Below are positions 6,042 to 12,060 of a DNA stretch of 12,062 nucleotides, piece by piece. Made by a program: the position numbers and the translations under genes. How positions within the stretch are numbered: the first letter of the stretch is position 1; the number at the start of each line of letters is the position of its first letter. The stretch covers positions 1 to 12,062 of the forward strand of contig JAZUBN010000125.1 of NCBI GenBank assembly GCA_045638565.1. Reading direction: 5' to 3'. Source of the DNA: SIG471 sp045638565 (lineage in GTDB: Bacteria > Bacillota > Clostridia > Oscillospirales > Butyricicoccaceae). The notes under the pieces were generated by a model. It was given only the letters and a program-made list of their open reading frames with translations, was not told where the DNA came from and did no database searches.

Positions 6042-7226
6042 TTATTCAGCGTCGGATGCGAAGTTGGAGAAGTAGCCCTGGATGTAAACAACAGGAGTAC
6101 CCTTATCGCCGGAACCGGATGTGAGGTCACAGAGAGAACCGATAAGGTCTGTGAGCTGACGAGGTGTTGTACCTTCAGCAGCCATGTTGCCGACAAGGTT
6201 GGATTCCTTTGTCTTGATCTTTTCACGGAGAGCTGCGCTGAGTTCTTCGCCTTCGAGGTTGCCAAATTCGTTATCAGCAAGATACTTGATCTTGATTTCG
6301 TTTGGTGTGCCTGCAAGACCGGATGTATATGCAGGGGAAACAACTGGGTCAGCAAGTTCCCAGATGCCGCCAACAGGATCCTTGAAGCCGCCATCGCCGT
6401 AGATGAGAACTTCGATCTTCTTGCCTGTGCGCTTTTCGATTTCAGCCTGAACACCGTCAACATACTTCTGGCAGTCTCTTGGGAAGAGCTTTACCTTATC
6501 TTCAGTTGCCTTGTTGGAACCGAGAATACCGTAGTTTTCGTTGTAGCCAGAGCCATTGATGGATTCTGTGAGAATATCATCCATGGAGTAAACCTTAGCG
6601 CCTGCGTTAGCAAGGATTCTCTTTGTGCGCTTTCTTGTGTGAATGTCGCAGTTGAGAACGTTCTTTGTATACTTGAGAATGTCGCGTGGGTTGTTGGAGA
6701 ATACGATTTCGATGTTGTCACCGAGGCTCTTGTAGTAGTCGATATAGTCAACGCCTGTGAATGTGTGAACTGTATCGCGGCCGAAGATCTTGCGGAATTC
6801 TTCTTCTGTGAAGTTATCCTTGAATGGATCTACGCCAGCTTCGTCGATCTGATCGTATGTGAGGAAAGCATTACCTACTTCGTCAGAAGGATAGGAGAGC
6901 ATAACATATACTTTCTTAGCGCCCATAGCAATAGCGCGGAGAAGGATAGCAAATCTGTTACGGCTGAGGATAGGGAAGATAACGCCCACTTCTTCGCCGC
7001 CGAACTTGTTCTTGATGTCAGCAGCAATATCGTCTGTGGAAGCGTAGTTGCCCTGTGTTCTTGCAACAACAGCTTCTGTCATGCCGAGAATATCGCCGTC
7101 CTTGATCTTGAAGCCTTCGCCGTTTGCAGCGTTCATAAGGCTGTCGCAGATCATATTTACAAGGTCATCGCCCTGCTTGAAAATAGGGGTTATAATACCA
7201 CGTGATGTTACGCCTGTGTACTTCAT
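6042..7226 (-). CDS. Coenzyme F420-0:L-glutamate ligase-like protein
   Basis: A 394-residue soluble protein. Its N-terminus, GVTSRGIITPIFKQGDDL (5-22), followed by KDGDILGMTEAVVARTQG (42-59), matches the start of the CofE/FbiB F420 ligase domain (glycine-x-proline-x-x-x-x-GDDL, then GDxxxxTxxxVxxxxG). Such enzymes use GTP to add gamma-glutamates to coenzyme F420-0. A glycine- and aspartate-rich segment (YGDGGFKDPVGGIWE, 276-290) may be the counterpart of the metal and phosphate-binding region. At 394 residues it is longer than archaeal CofE (about 250) and lacks the C-terminal nitroreductase-like domain of FbiB. No other F420 gene (cofC, cofD, cofG/H) is nearby, and most gut Clostridia are not known to make F420, so the true substrate may be another acid or cofactor. 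Promoter and terminator flank it tightly, indicating a single-gene unit. AGAAAGGG precedes the ATG. Fold-level call is good; substrate is unknown. Confidence 0.75.
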   Translation of the reverse strand: MKYTGVTSRGIITPIFKQGDDLVNMICDSLMNAANGEGFKIKDGDILGMTEAVVARTQGNYASTDDIAADIKNKFGGEEVGVIFPILSRNRFAILLRAIAMGAKKVYVMLSYPSDEVGNAFLTYDQIDEAGVDPFKDNFTEEEFRKIFGRDTVHTFTGVDYIDYYKSLGDNIEIVFSNNPRDILKYTKNVLNCDIHTRKRTKRILANAGAKVYSMDDILTESINGSGYNENYGILGSNKATEDKVKLFPRDCQKYVDGVQAEIEKRTGKKIEVLIYGDGGFKDPVGGIWELADPVVSPAYTSGLAGTPNEIKIKYLADNEFGNLEGEELSAALREKIKTKESNLVGNMAAEGTTPRQLTDLIGSLCDLTSGSGDKGTPVVYIQGYFSNFASDAE

Positions 7227-7288
7227 ATAAAAAACCCTTTCTATATTGGAATTGATTAACCTTAATTTTTCATTAATCTAACAGAATA

Positions 7289-7317
7289 AGTATACAACCT
7301 GTAAAGGAAATTGTCAA
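7289..7317 (-). promoter_or_regulatory. Near-consensus promoter of the F420-ligase-like gene
   Basis: On the minus strand a perfect TTGACA (7312-7317) and TATACT (7289-7294) stand 17 bases apart, giving a leader of about 55 bases before the ATG. Its near-consensus quality suggests strong constitutive expression. Confidence 0.85.
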
Positions 7318-7439
7318 TAAAAAATCATAAAAAATCTTGGAAAATGGAAAACTTACTTGTAAAAGGTGAGGTTTATGCAAAATAAGTTATATTTTGGAAA
7401 AATGACAGAAAATACAGAGTAAGCGGAAAACTGCCCGTA

Positions 7440-8513
7440 CTATCGCTTTACAAAGAGCATATTTGCACAGGAATTATCGAGAACATCAAACTTATATCCG
7501 CGTGCAAGACCTTCGGAAACGATTTTTGATACAGAATAAGGCGTGTTTTTCTGTCCGCCGCCATCGTGAGCAAGAATGATGACGCGCTGCTTGCTGCCAT
7601 ATGACTTGATTGCATTCTGAGCAAGCTGGGAAGCTGTGAAAGGCTTGCCTTCGGCATCCTGTGTGCTGGAATTCCAGTCAAAGCAGGCAAAGCCGCGGCG
7701 CTCCATCTCGTCGAGAATAGCGTGGTTTACATTTTTTGCCCTGCCGTTGTTGGAGCCGCCCGGGAAACGATATGCGCAAGGGCGCACACCTGTTGTTTCA
7801 TAGATAAGACGAGCTACCTTGTCCATATCGGCAAGGAAAGTGTCTACGCTCTGATAAATGCCTGCGTAGTTGTGTGTCCATGTGTGGATTGCGATATTGT
7901 GACCGCGTCGCACGATTTCAAGCATACGGGACTTGACACTGTCGAGATTCTTCGAGCCCGGATAGACAAAGAATGTTGCCTTGACGCCTGCCTTGTCAAG
8001 CTCGTTGAGCACAACATCTGTGTTGGCTGAAGGACCGTCGTCGAATGTGAGGTAGATTGTCTTTTCGGCAGGCTCAACAATTTCGCGTTTTGCCGCATAA
8101 AGCCCAGGATAGGATGCCTTGTAGCCGGTCAGTCCATCGAGAGATACGCCAGCCGCCTTGTAGCCTTCTTCATAAGGCACAGAGCGGTCGAGCGGATAGG
8201 TTACAGGAACATCGACAGGCTTTTCCGGCTCTTCAGGCTTTGTAGGGTCGATTGTCGGAAGAGCGATGGATTCACGCTCTGTGTTATTCATATAAACTGT
8301 GCCGCCGATATGAGAAACAGGAGTATGTGTTTCCACATCCTTTCTCGCAAGGCTCATCATAGTGATTTTTGGAGCAGCAATAGGGTCGTGAATGCGTTCA
8401 TAATAATATTTGCCGCCCATAATGCCTGCTGCGGTCAGCACAAGACAGCCGATGCCGGCCGCTATATATTTGAAAAATTTTCTGTTTTTATTGGATCTTT
8501 CTTTATGTTCCAT
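7440..8513 (-). CDS. Membrane-anchored polysaccharide deacetylase (NodB domain)
   Basis: A 357-residue type II membrane protein expected to deacetylate N-acetylated cell-wall glycans outside the cell, like PgdA-type peptidoglycan deacetylases. Residues 1-13 are basic, 15-34 form a hydrophobic transmembrane segment, and 45-150 is a linker with a proline- and glutamate-rich stretch (PTKPEEPEKPVDVP, 90-103). The NodB catalytic domain covers about 150-350. TFDDGPS (156-162) supplies the catalytic base Asp158 and metal ligand Asp159. HTWTH (210-214) gives metal ligands His210 and His214. The motifs YRFPGG (248-253), FDWN (278-281) and ILAHDGG (313-319, catalytic His316) follow. All catalytic residues are intact. 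It is divergent from the nicotinate phosphoribosyltransferase and has its own promoter. GGGG lies seven bases before the ATG. No clear terminator follows. The exact glycan (GlcNAc or MurNAc) cannot be read from the sequence. Confidence 0.9.
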   Translation of the reverse strand: MEHKERSNKNRKFFKYIAAGIGCLVLTAAGIMGGKYYYERIHDPIAAPKITMMSLARKDVETHTPVSHIGGTVYMNNTERESIALPTIDPTKPEEPEKPVDVPVTYPLDRSVPYEEGYKAAGVSLDGLTGYKASYPGLYAAKREIVEPAEKTIYLTFDDGPSANTDVVLNELDKAGVKATFFVYPGSKNLDSVKSRMLEIVRRGHNIAIHTWTHNYAGIYQSVDTFLADMDKVARLIYETTGVRPCAYRFPGGSNNGRAKNVNHAILDEMERRGFACFDWNSSTQDAEGKPFTASQLAQNAIKSYGSKQRVIILAHDGGGQKNTPYSVSKIVSEGLARGYKFDVLDNSCANMLFVKR

Positions 8514-8584
8514 ATTATCCCCATAAAATATCTGTATATGTAAAAATAGTCATTGTGCAAAAGGTGGAATATATCTCCCTATAT

Positions 8585-8613
8585 ATTATACAATGTAAAT
8601 CCTGCAAAATCAA
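8585..8613 (-). promoter_or_regulatory. Promoter of the polysaccharide deacetylase gene
   Basis: On the minus strand TTGATT (8608-8613) and a perfect TATAAT (8585-8590) are separated by 17 bases. The message would carry a leader of roughly 65 bases. Confidence 0.7.
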
Positions 8614-8653
8614 CGAACAAATGAGTAAAAATTCGTTAAAATATAGACGGGAT

Positions 8654-8682
8654 TTGCCAAAACAATTTTTTCGTTGTATGAT
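8654..8682 (+). promoter_or_regulatory. Promoter of nicotinate phosphoribosyltransferase
   Basis: TTGCCA (8654-8659) and TATGAT (8677-8682) are separated by 17 bases, about 50 bases ahead of the pncB start. It stands back to back with the deacetylase promoter, about 40 bases apart, with no obvious dyad between them. Confidence 0.7.
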
Positions 8683-8731
8683 ATAGTCAGGCATAGAAAA
8701 TGTCGAATATATTACTAAAAGGTACGATATT

Positions 8732-10174
8732 ATGGATATTATCAAGAATGACAACAATACAATGCTGGCTGACTTTTATCAGCTGACAATGGCTCACGGC
8801 TACTGGCAGAACAGAATGGCTTACAAAACATCTGTTTTCGATATGTTTTTCAGACGTGTTCCTGACGGAGGCGGCTTCTCCATTATGGCTGGTGTTGAAC
8901 AGCTTGTGGAATATCTTAAAAATCTTAAGTTTACAGATACAGATATAGAATACTTGAGAGGCAAGAAGTGTTTTTCCGAAAAGTTCCTTGCCTATCTTCG
9001 TGACTTCAAGTTTGAATGTGATGTATGGGCAATCAAGGAAGGCACACCTGTTTTCCCAGGCGAGCCTGTTGTGGTTGTAAGAGGTCCTGCGGCTCAGGCA
9101 CAGTTCATTGAAACAATGTGTCTGCTTACAATCAACCATCAGTGCCTTATCGCAACAAAGGCAAACCGTATGGTGCGCGCTGCAAAGGGCAGAACAGTTC
9201 TTGAATTCGGCTCCCGTCGTGCTCAGGGCGCAAGCGGTGCTATCCTCGGTGCTCGCGCAGCCTTCATCGGCGGTGTAAACGGCACAGCCTGCGTCAAGGC
9301 AGACATCGATTTCGGTGTGCCTGCAGCAGGTACTATGGCTCATTCATGGGTGCAGATGTTTGACAGCGAATTTGACGCATTCAAGGCTTATGCCGAAGTT
9401 TATCCTGACAACTGCATCCTTCTCATCGATACATATAATGTTCTCAAGTCAGGTATTCCTAACGCAATCAAGATTGCCAAGGAAGTGCTCGAGCCACAGG
9501 GACAGCGACTCAAGGGTGTACGAATCGACTCTGGCGACATGGCTTATCTTACAAAGAAGATGAGAAAGATGCTCGACGAAGCAGGTCTTGAAGACTGCAA
9601 GATTATCGCATCCAACGCTCTCGATGAAAACCTCATCGCAGACCTTATCAATCAGGGCGCATGCATCGATACATTCGGTATCGGCGAACGCCTTATCGTT
9701 TCACGCAGTGAGCCTGTTTTCGGCGGCGTTTACAAGCTGGTTGCAACAGAGGAAGACGGCGTTTATACACCAAAAATCAAGATTTCCGAAAATGTTGAAA
9801 AGGTCACAACACCTTGCTTCAAGCAGGTTTACCGCTTCTTCGATAATGAAACAGGCAAGGCTCTCGGCGACGTGCTGACACTTCACGACGAAGTTATCGA
9901 CGAAAGCCAGCCATATACACTTTTCCATCCTGTTCACACATGGAAGAAGAAGGTCGTGGAAAATTATACAGCAAAGCCTCTGCTCGAACCTCTCTTTGTA
10001 AAGGGCGAATGTGTTTATAAGCACAGAGATGTGCACGAAATCAGAGATTTCTGCAAGGAACAGGTTGAAACAATGTGGCCTGAACTTTTGCGCTTTGAAA
10101 ATCCACAGGAATACTATGTGGACTATTCCAAGAAGCTCTGGTCCATCAAGCAGGAACTCCTGGAGAGATTTTAA
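8732..10174 (+). CDS. pncB: Nicotinate phosphoribosyltransferase
   Basis: This 480-residue cytoplasmic enzyme joins nicotinate and PRPP, with ATP hydrolysis, to give nicotinate mononucleotide: the entry step of NAD salvage by the Preiss-Handler route. The N-terminal MLADFYQLTMAHGYW (11-25) is the family signature. EFGSRRAQG (158-166) and GTMAHSWV (200-207) follow, the latter with the conserved histidine His204 that is phosphorylated in characterised members. GVRIDSGDM (262-270) and FGIGERL further on form the PRPP site. Length fits the longer Firmicutes-type family. The start is supported by AAAAGGT nine bases upstream. It is flanked by its own promoter and a strong terminator, so it is monocistronic. 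No niacin-responsive operator could be recognised by eye. The annotation is secure. Confidence 0.96.
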   Translation: MDIIKNDNNTMLADFYQLTMAHGYWQNRMAYKTSVFDMFFRRVPDGGGFSIMAGVEQLVEYLKNLKFTDTDIEYLRGKKCFSEKFLAYLRDFKFECDVWAIKEGTPVFPGEPVVVVRGPAAQAQFIETMCLLTINHQCLIATKANRMVRAAKGRTVLEFGSRRAQGASGAILGARAAFIGGVNGTACVKADIDFGVPAAGTMAHSWVQMFDSEFDAFKAYAEVYPDNCILLIDTYNVLKSGIPNAIKIAKEVLEPQGQRLKGVRIDSGDMAYLTKKMRKMLDEAGLEDCKIIASNALDENLIADLINQGACIDTFGIGERLIVSRSEPVFGGVYKLVATEEDGVYTPKIKISENVEKVTTPCFKQVYRFFDNETGKALGDVLTLHDEVIDESQPYTLFHPVHTWKKKVVENYTAKPLLEPLFVKGECVYKHRDVHEIRDFCKEQVETMWPELLRFENPQEYYVDYSKKLWSIKQELLERF

Positions 10175-10190
10175 TATTATTATATAATGT

Positions 10191-10218
10191 AAGGAGGGCA
10201 TAAACGCCCTCCTTTTTT
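10191..10218 (+). terminator. Rho-independent terminator of pncB
   Basis: A perfect 9-bp stem, AAGGAGGGC (10191-10199) and GCCCTCCTT (10206-10214), with loop ATAAAC, runs into a T6 tract starting at 10213. It begins 16 bases after the pncB stop codon. Confidence 0.92.
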
Positions 10219-10225
10219 GCGTACT

Positions 10226-10285
10226 GTAGGGACCGGCGTCCTCGACGGTCCGTGAAAGTAGGGGACGGTGTTTACAACGTCCCGT
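10226..10285. repeat. Two tandem GTAGGG hairpin repeats
   Basis: Unit 1 runs from GTAGGGACCG (10226-10235) through a ten-base loop to CGGTCCGT (10246-10253). Unit 2 runs from GTAGGGGACG (10258-10267) through a ten-base loop to CGTCCCGT (10278-10285). The units are 32 bases apart, and each ends in GTGAAA or GTAAAA. Flanks are the same, while three arm positions differ between units with matching changes on both sides (ACC/GGT versus GAC/GTC). The block lies between the convergent terminators of pncB and pduL and relates to 2391-2444. Confidence 0.8.
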
Positions 10286-10298
10286 AAAAAATAAACAA

Positions 10299-10324
10299 AA
10301 AGACCGCCATGAATGACGGTCTTT
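10299..10324 (-). terminator. Rho-independent terminator of pduL
   Basis: AAAGACCG (10299-10306) pairs with CGGTCTTT (10317-10324), and the stem extends inward through a G-U pair on the minus strand. On the minus strand it is followed by TTTTTGTTTATTTTTT. It lies 20 bases beyond the pduL stop codon. Confidence 0.82.
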
Positions 10325-10343
10325 CTTTTATACGCAAATTAAA

Positions 10344-10913
10344 TTACTTTACGATTTCGCCGTATACAACGCCTGCGCAGGATGCTGCGTTGGATTCGTC
10401 TGTATCGATGTGCATTGCTGTTGCAAAGCTTTCGGATACACGGATAACTGTATCGCCGAGGATGAGGTCACGGCCGTTGCCGCAAGCTACCTTAACTTCT
10501 ACGATGTCCTTATCCTTAACGCCAGCTGCTTCTGCGTCTGCTGGTGTCATGTGGATGTGGCGCTTTGCTGCGATAACGCCGATTTCGATTTCAACTTCAC
10601 CTGCTGGGCCAACGAGCTTGCAAGCGCCGGAACCTGCGATGTCGCCGGATTCACGAACAGGAGCTGTTACACCGATGGAACGAGCGTCTGTGAGGGAAAT
10701 TTCAACCTGAGTTGCCTTACGGCATGGGCCGAGGATAGAAGCGTTGAGTGTGCCCTTAGGACCAACGATCTGAACCTTTTCAGCAGCTGCGAACTGGCCT
10801 GGCTGAGAGAGTTCCTTCTTAACTGTGAGTGTAGCGCCTGCACCGAAGAGGATTTCGAGGTGTTCCTGTGTTACGTGCACGTGACGAGCAGATGTTTCAA
10901 CAAGTACTTTCAT
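10344..10913 (-). CDS. pduL: PduL-type phosphate propanoyl/acetyltransferase
   Basis: A 189-residue enzyme of the PduL family, which interconverts acyl-CoA and acyl-phosphate at a two-zinc active site, unrelated in fold to Pta. It has the two beta-barrel repeats: the first opens with SARHVHVTQEHL (8-19, histidines 11, 13 and 18), the second with AAKRHIHMTPADA (115-127, histidines 119 and 121), and MHIDTDESNAA (167-177) supplies another conserved histidine, His168. The protein starts directly at the first barrel strand, without the N-terminal targeting helix that sends PduL into bacterial microcompartments, and no shell or diol/ethanolamine gene is nearby. A cytosolic role in acetate (or propionate) formation with an acetate kinase encoded elsewhere is therefore the best inference. 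AAAGGAG lies ten bases before the ATG. It is divergent from an XRE regulator across a region rich in dyads. Confidence 0.93.
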   Translation of the reverse strand: MKVLVETSARHVHVTQEHLEILFGAGATLTVKKELSQPGQFAAAEKVQIVGPKGTLNASILGPCRKATQVEISLTDARSIGVTAPVRESGDIAGSGACKLVGPAGEVEIEIGVIAAKRHIHMTPADAEAAGVKDKDIVEVKVACGNGRDLILGDTVIRVSESFATAMHIDTDESNAASCAGVVYGEIVK

Positions 10914-10956
10914 TGTAGTATATTCTCCTTTTGATTAAATTTTATTGTTTAAATGT

Positions 10957-11005
10957 GCTGTGATTTGTAAATCAGCAGCCGTAATACATAATTTTTATGC
11001 ATTAC
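10957..11005. promoter_or_regulatory. Two adjacent dyads upstream of pduL
   Basis: The first dyad is GCTG-TGATTT (10957-10966), centre GT, and AAATCA-GCAGC (10969-10979), paired apart from one bulged base. The second is GTAATACAT (10981-10989) and ATGCATTAC (10997-11005), eight of nine matching, the exception being a G-U pair on the minus-strand RNA. They lie 44-92 bases ahead of the pduL start. A weak CTGACA...TATGTA pair (11026-11031, 11003-11008, spacer 17) overlaps the second dyad. They may be operators or leader hairpins; the pduL promoter itself is not resolved. Confidence 0.45.
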
Positions 11006-11019
11006 ATAAATAATTTAAC

Positions 11020-11093
11020 ACAAATTGTCAGTTAAATCAATACCATTCGACAAAATATACGGAAAGTTTTGAAAAATACTTTACAAATTGTCA
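11020..11093. promoter_or_regulatory. Two direct repeats ACAAATTGTCA, candidate operators
   Basis: The 11-base sequence ACAAATTGTCA occurs at 11020-11030 and again at 11083-11093. Each contains the palindrome ACAA-A-TTGT. The second copy overlaps the -35 box of the XRE gene promoter (11080-11085) and its spacer. The first overlaps the weak candidate pduL promoter. The start-to-start distance of 63 bp equals six helical turns. This suits binding by the XRE protein encoded next door, but that is inference. Confidence 0.5.
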
Positions 11094-11108
11094 TAATTGA
11101 GTTATAAT
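11080..11108 (+). promoter_or_regulatory. Promoter of the XRE regulator gene
   Basis: TTTACA (11080-11085) and a perfect TATAAT (11103-11108) are separated by 17 bases, giving a leader of only about 20-25 bases before the ATG at 11138. Confidence 0.85.
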
Positions 11109-11137
11109 AGGCAATACTACAAACGGTGGAGGCAGAT

Positions 11138-11797
11138 ATGCAAGAGGAATTCGCGCGCAGATTATCACTTTTAAGACAGGAGAAGAAGCTCAGCCAGCGC
11201 AAGGTGGCTCAAAGTCTGGGAGTATCTCAGGCTCTTTTGTCGCACTATGAAAACGGCGTCCGCGAGCCTGGTCTTGCTTTTGTTGTGAATGCAAGCCGTT
11301 TCTACGGTGTTTCCTGCGACTATCTCCTCGGCAATGCCATCAGCCGTGACGGTATGGGTCTTAACCCTGATACAATTTACGATGTAAGTGAGCAGAAGGA
11401 CAATGTGCTCCGCGGCAGTGTTTTTGTAATGCTCAACAAGAAGCTTATCGTAAACTCTGTTTCTCTTCTTATGGAGATTCTTTCCAAGGCGGGCAACAAG
11501 GAGCTTGCAAACGAAGCGTGCAATTATCTTACTGTTGCTTTCTATAAGGTGTTCAGACTTGTTTACAGATGTGACAAGAGCAATAATCTTGGTGAATTCC
11601 CTGTGCCGGAGGATACTTTCTCTGAAAGCTGCGATCTTGAAATGAAGAAGAGCGAGCTTCGCCTCAAGGAACTTGCAAAGGAAGAAATCGCAGTCCCTGT
11701 GTCCATGGCTAATCTTCCAAAGGAAAACAGTATGCTCGCGCCATCCCTGCTTTCCATCCTTCACAACGCATCCGAAAAGCTTTTGAAAAAATCTTAA
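11138..11797 (+). CDS. XRE-family transcriptional regulator
   Basis: A 219-residue protein with an N-terminal Cro/CI-type helix-turn-helix (about 5-64). The segments LRQEKKLSQRKVAQSLGVSQ and ALLSHYENGVREPG (12-45) show the typical helix 2-3 pattern, and FYGVSCDYLLG (55-65) closes the domain. The remainder (about 85-219) is mostly helical, with a hydrophobic helix at 90-142 and a charged segment at 166-183, and matches no family I recognise; it may dimerise or sense a ligand. I chose ATG 11138 over the in-frame GTG 11126 because the GTG overlaps GGAGG (11128-11132), the ribosome binding site of the ATG. It is divergent from pduL and precedes two tRNA genes that have their own promoter. The repeat ACAAATTGTCA overlaps its promoter, so autoregulation is plausible. 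The target genes are unknown. Confidence 0.88.
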   Translation: MQEEFARRLSLLRQEKKLSQRKVAQSLGVSQALLSHYENGVREPGLAFVVNASRFYGVSCDYLLGNAISRDGMGLNPDTIYDVSEQKDNVLRGSVFVMLNKKLIVNSVSLLMEILSKAGNKELANEACNYLTVAFYKVFRLVYRCDKSNNLGEFPVPEDTFSESCDLEMKKSELRLKELAKEEIAVPVSMANLPKENSMLAPSLLSILHNASEKLLKKS

Positions 11798-11816
11798 AAA
11801 TATTTTAAAAATACGC

Positions 11817-11845
11817 TTGACTTTTTCGAAAACCTGTGTTATTAT
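11817..11845 (+). promoter_or_regulatory. Promoter of the tRNA genes
   Basis: TTGACT (11817-11822) and TATTAT (11840-11845) are separated by 17 bases. The likely transcription start near 11852 leaves a leader of about 25 bases before tRNA-Thr. Confidence 0.85.
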
Positions 11846-11877
11846 ATACAAGCACTCGAGAGAGTACAGCGAAAAAC

Positions 11878-11953
11878 GCTGGTGTAGCTCAGCCGGTAGA
11901 GCAGCTGATTTGTAATCAGCAGGTCGGGGGTTCAAGTCCGTCCACCAGCTCCA
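11878..11953 (+). tRNA. tRNA-Thr, anticodon TGT
   Basis: A full cloverleaf of 76 bases with encoded CCA. The acceptor GCTGGTG (11878-11884) pairs with CACCAGC (11943-11949), with discriminator T. The D stem is GCTC/GAGC. The anticodon stem is GCTGA/TCAGC with loop TTTGTAA, placing TGT at 11911-11913. The T loop is TTCAAGT (11931-11937). The T stem GGGGG/CCGTC has one G-U pair and one G-G mismatch (11928 and 11940). Transcribed with the tRNA-Tyr that starts 23 bases later. Confidence 0.95.
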
Positions 11954-11975
11954 GAGTTCCGCTACATTTTTTCTT

Positions 11976-12060
11976 GGGGAAGTTCCCGAGTGGCCAAAGG
12001 GGGCAGACTGTAAATCTGTTGCGTTTCGCTTCGGTGGTTCGAATCCACCCTCCTCCACCA
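11976..12060 (+). tRNA. tRNA-Tyr, anticodon GTA
   Basis: A class II tRNA of 85 bases with encoded CCA. The D stem is CCC/GGG. The anticodon stem GCAGA/TCTGT carries loop CTGTAAA with GTA at 12010-12012. A long variable arm contains GCG-TTT-CGC (12021-12029), as expected for bacterial tRNA-Tyr. The T stem is GGTGG/CCACC with loop TTCGAAT. The acceptor GGGGAAG (11976-11982) faces CTCCTCC (12050-12056): positions 3 and 70 form G-U, and 5 and 68 form an A-C mismatch. Discriminator is A12057. It ends two bases before the window edge. Confidence 0.94.

Noticed and set aside
6033..7205. A 390-codon plus-strand open frame opposite the F420-ligase-like gene
   Set aside because: It is a shadow of the minus-strand gene, is rich in Cys and Val as antisense frames often are, and shows no domain pattern. 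The minus-strand gene has a promoter, ribosome binding site and terminator.
7320..7439. A terminator for the polysaccharide deacetylase gene
   Set aside because: Only weak, short complementarity is visible downstream of the stop codon and no stem is followed by a clear T-run.
8614..8653. A shared operator between the divergent deacetylase and pncB promoters
   Set aside because: No convincing inverted or direct repeat was found in this stretch, and the two genes have no evident functional link.
8687..9343. A 218-codon minus-strand open frame opposite the start of pncB
   Set aside because: Cysteine- and histidine-rich antisense frame with no recognisable domain, overlapping the promoter and first third of a certain gene.
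11126..11140. Upstream GTG start for the XRE regulator
   Set aside because: The GTG overlaps the GGAGG that stands five bases before ATG 11138, and no separate ribosome binding site precedes it.
11921..11942. The G-G mismatch in the tRNA-Thr T stem as a sign of a broken tRNA
   Set aside because: All other stems and loops are normal, the CCA is encoded, and I recall the same T-arm sequence from other clostridial tRNA-Thr genes through the common antisense peptide it yields.
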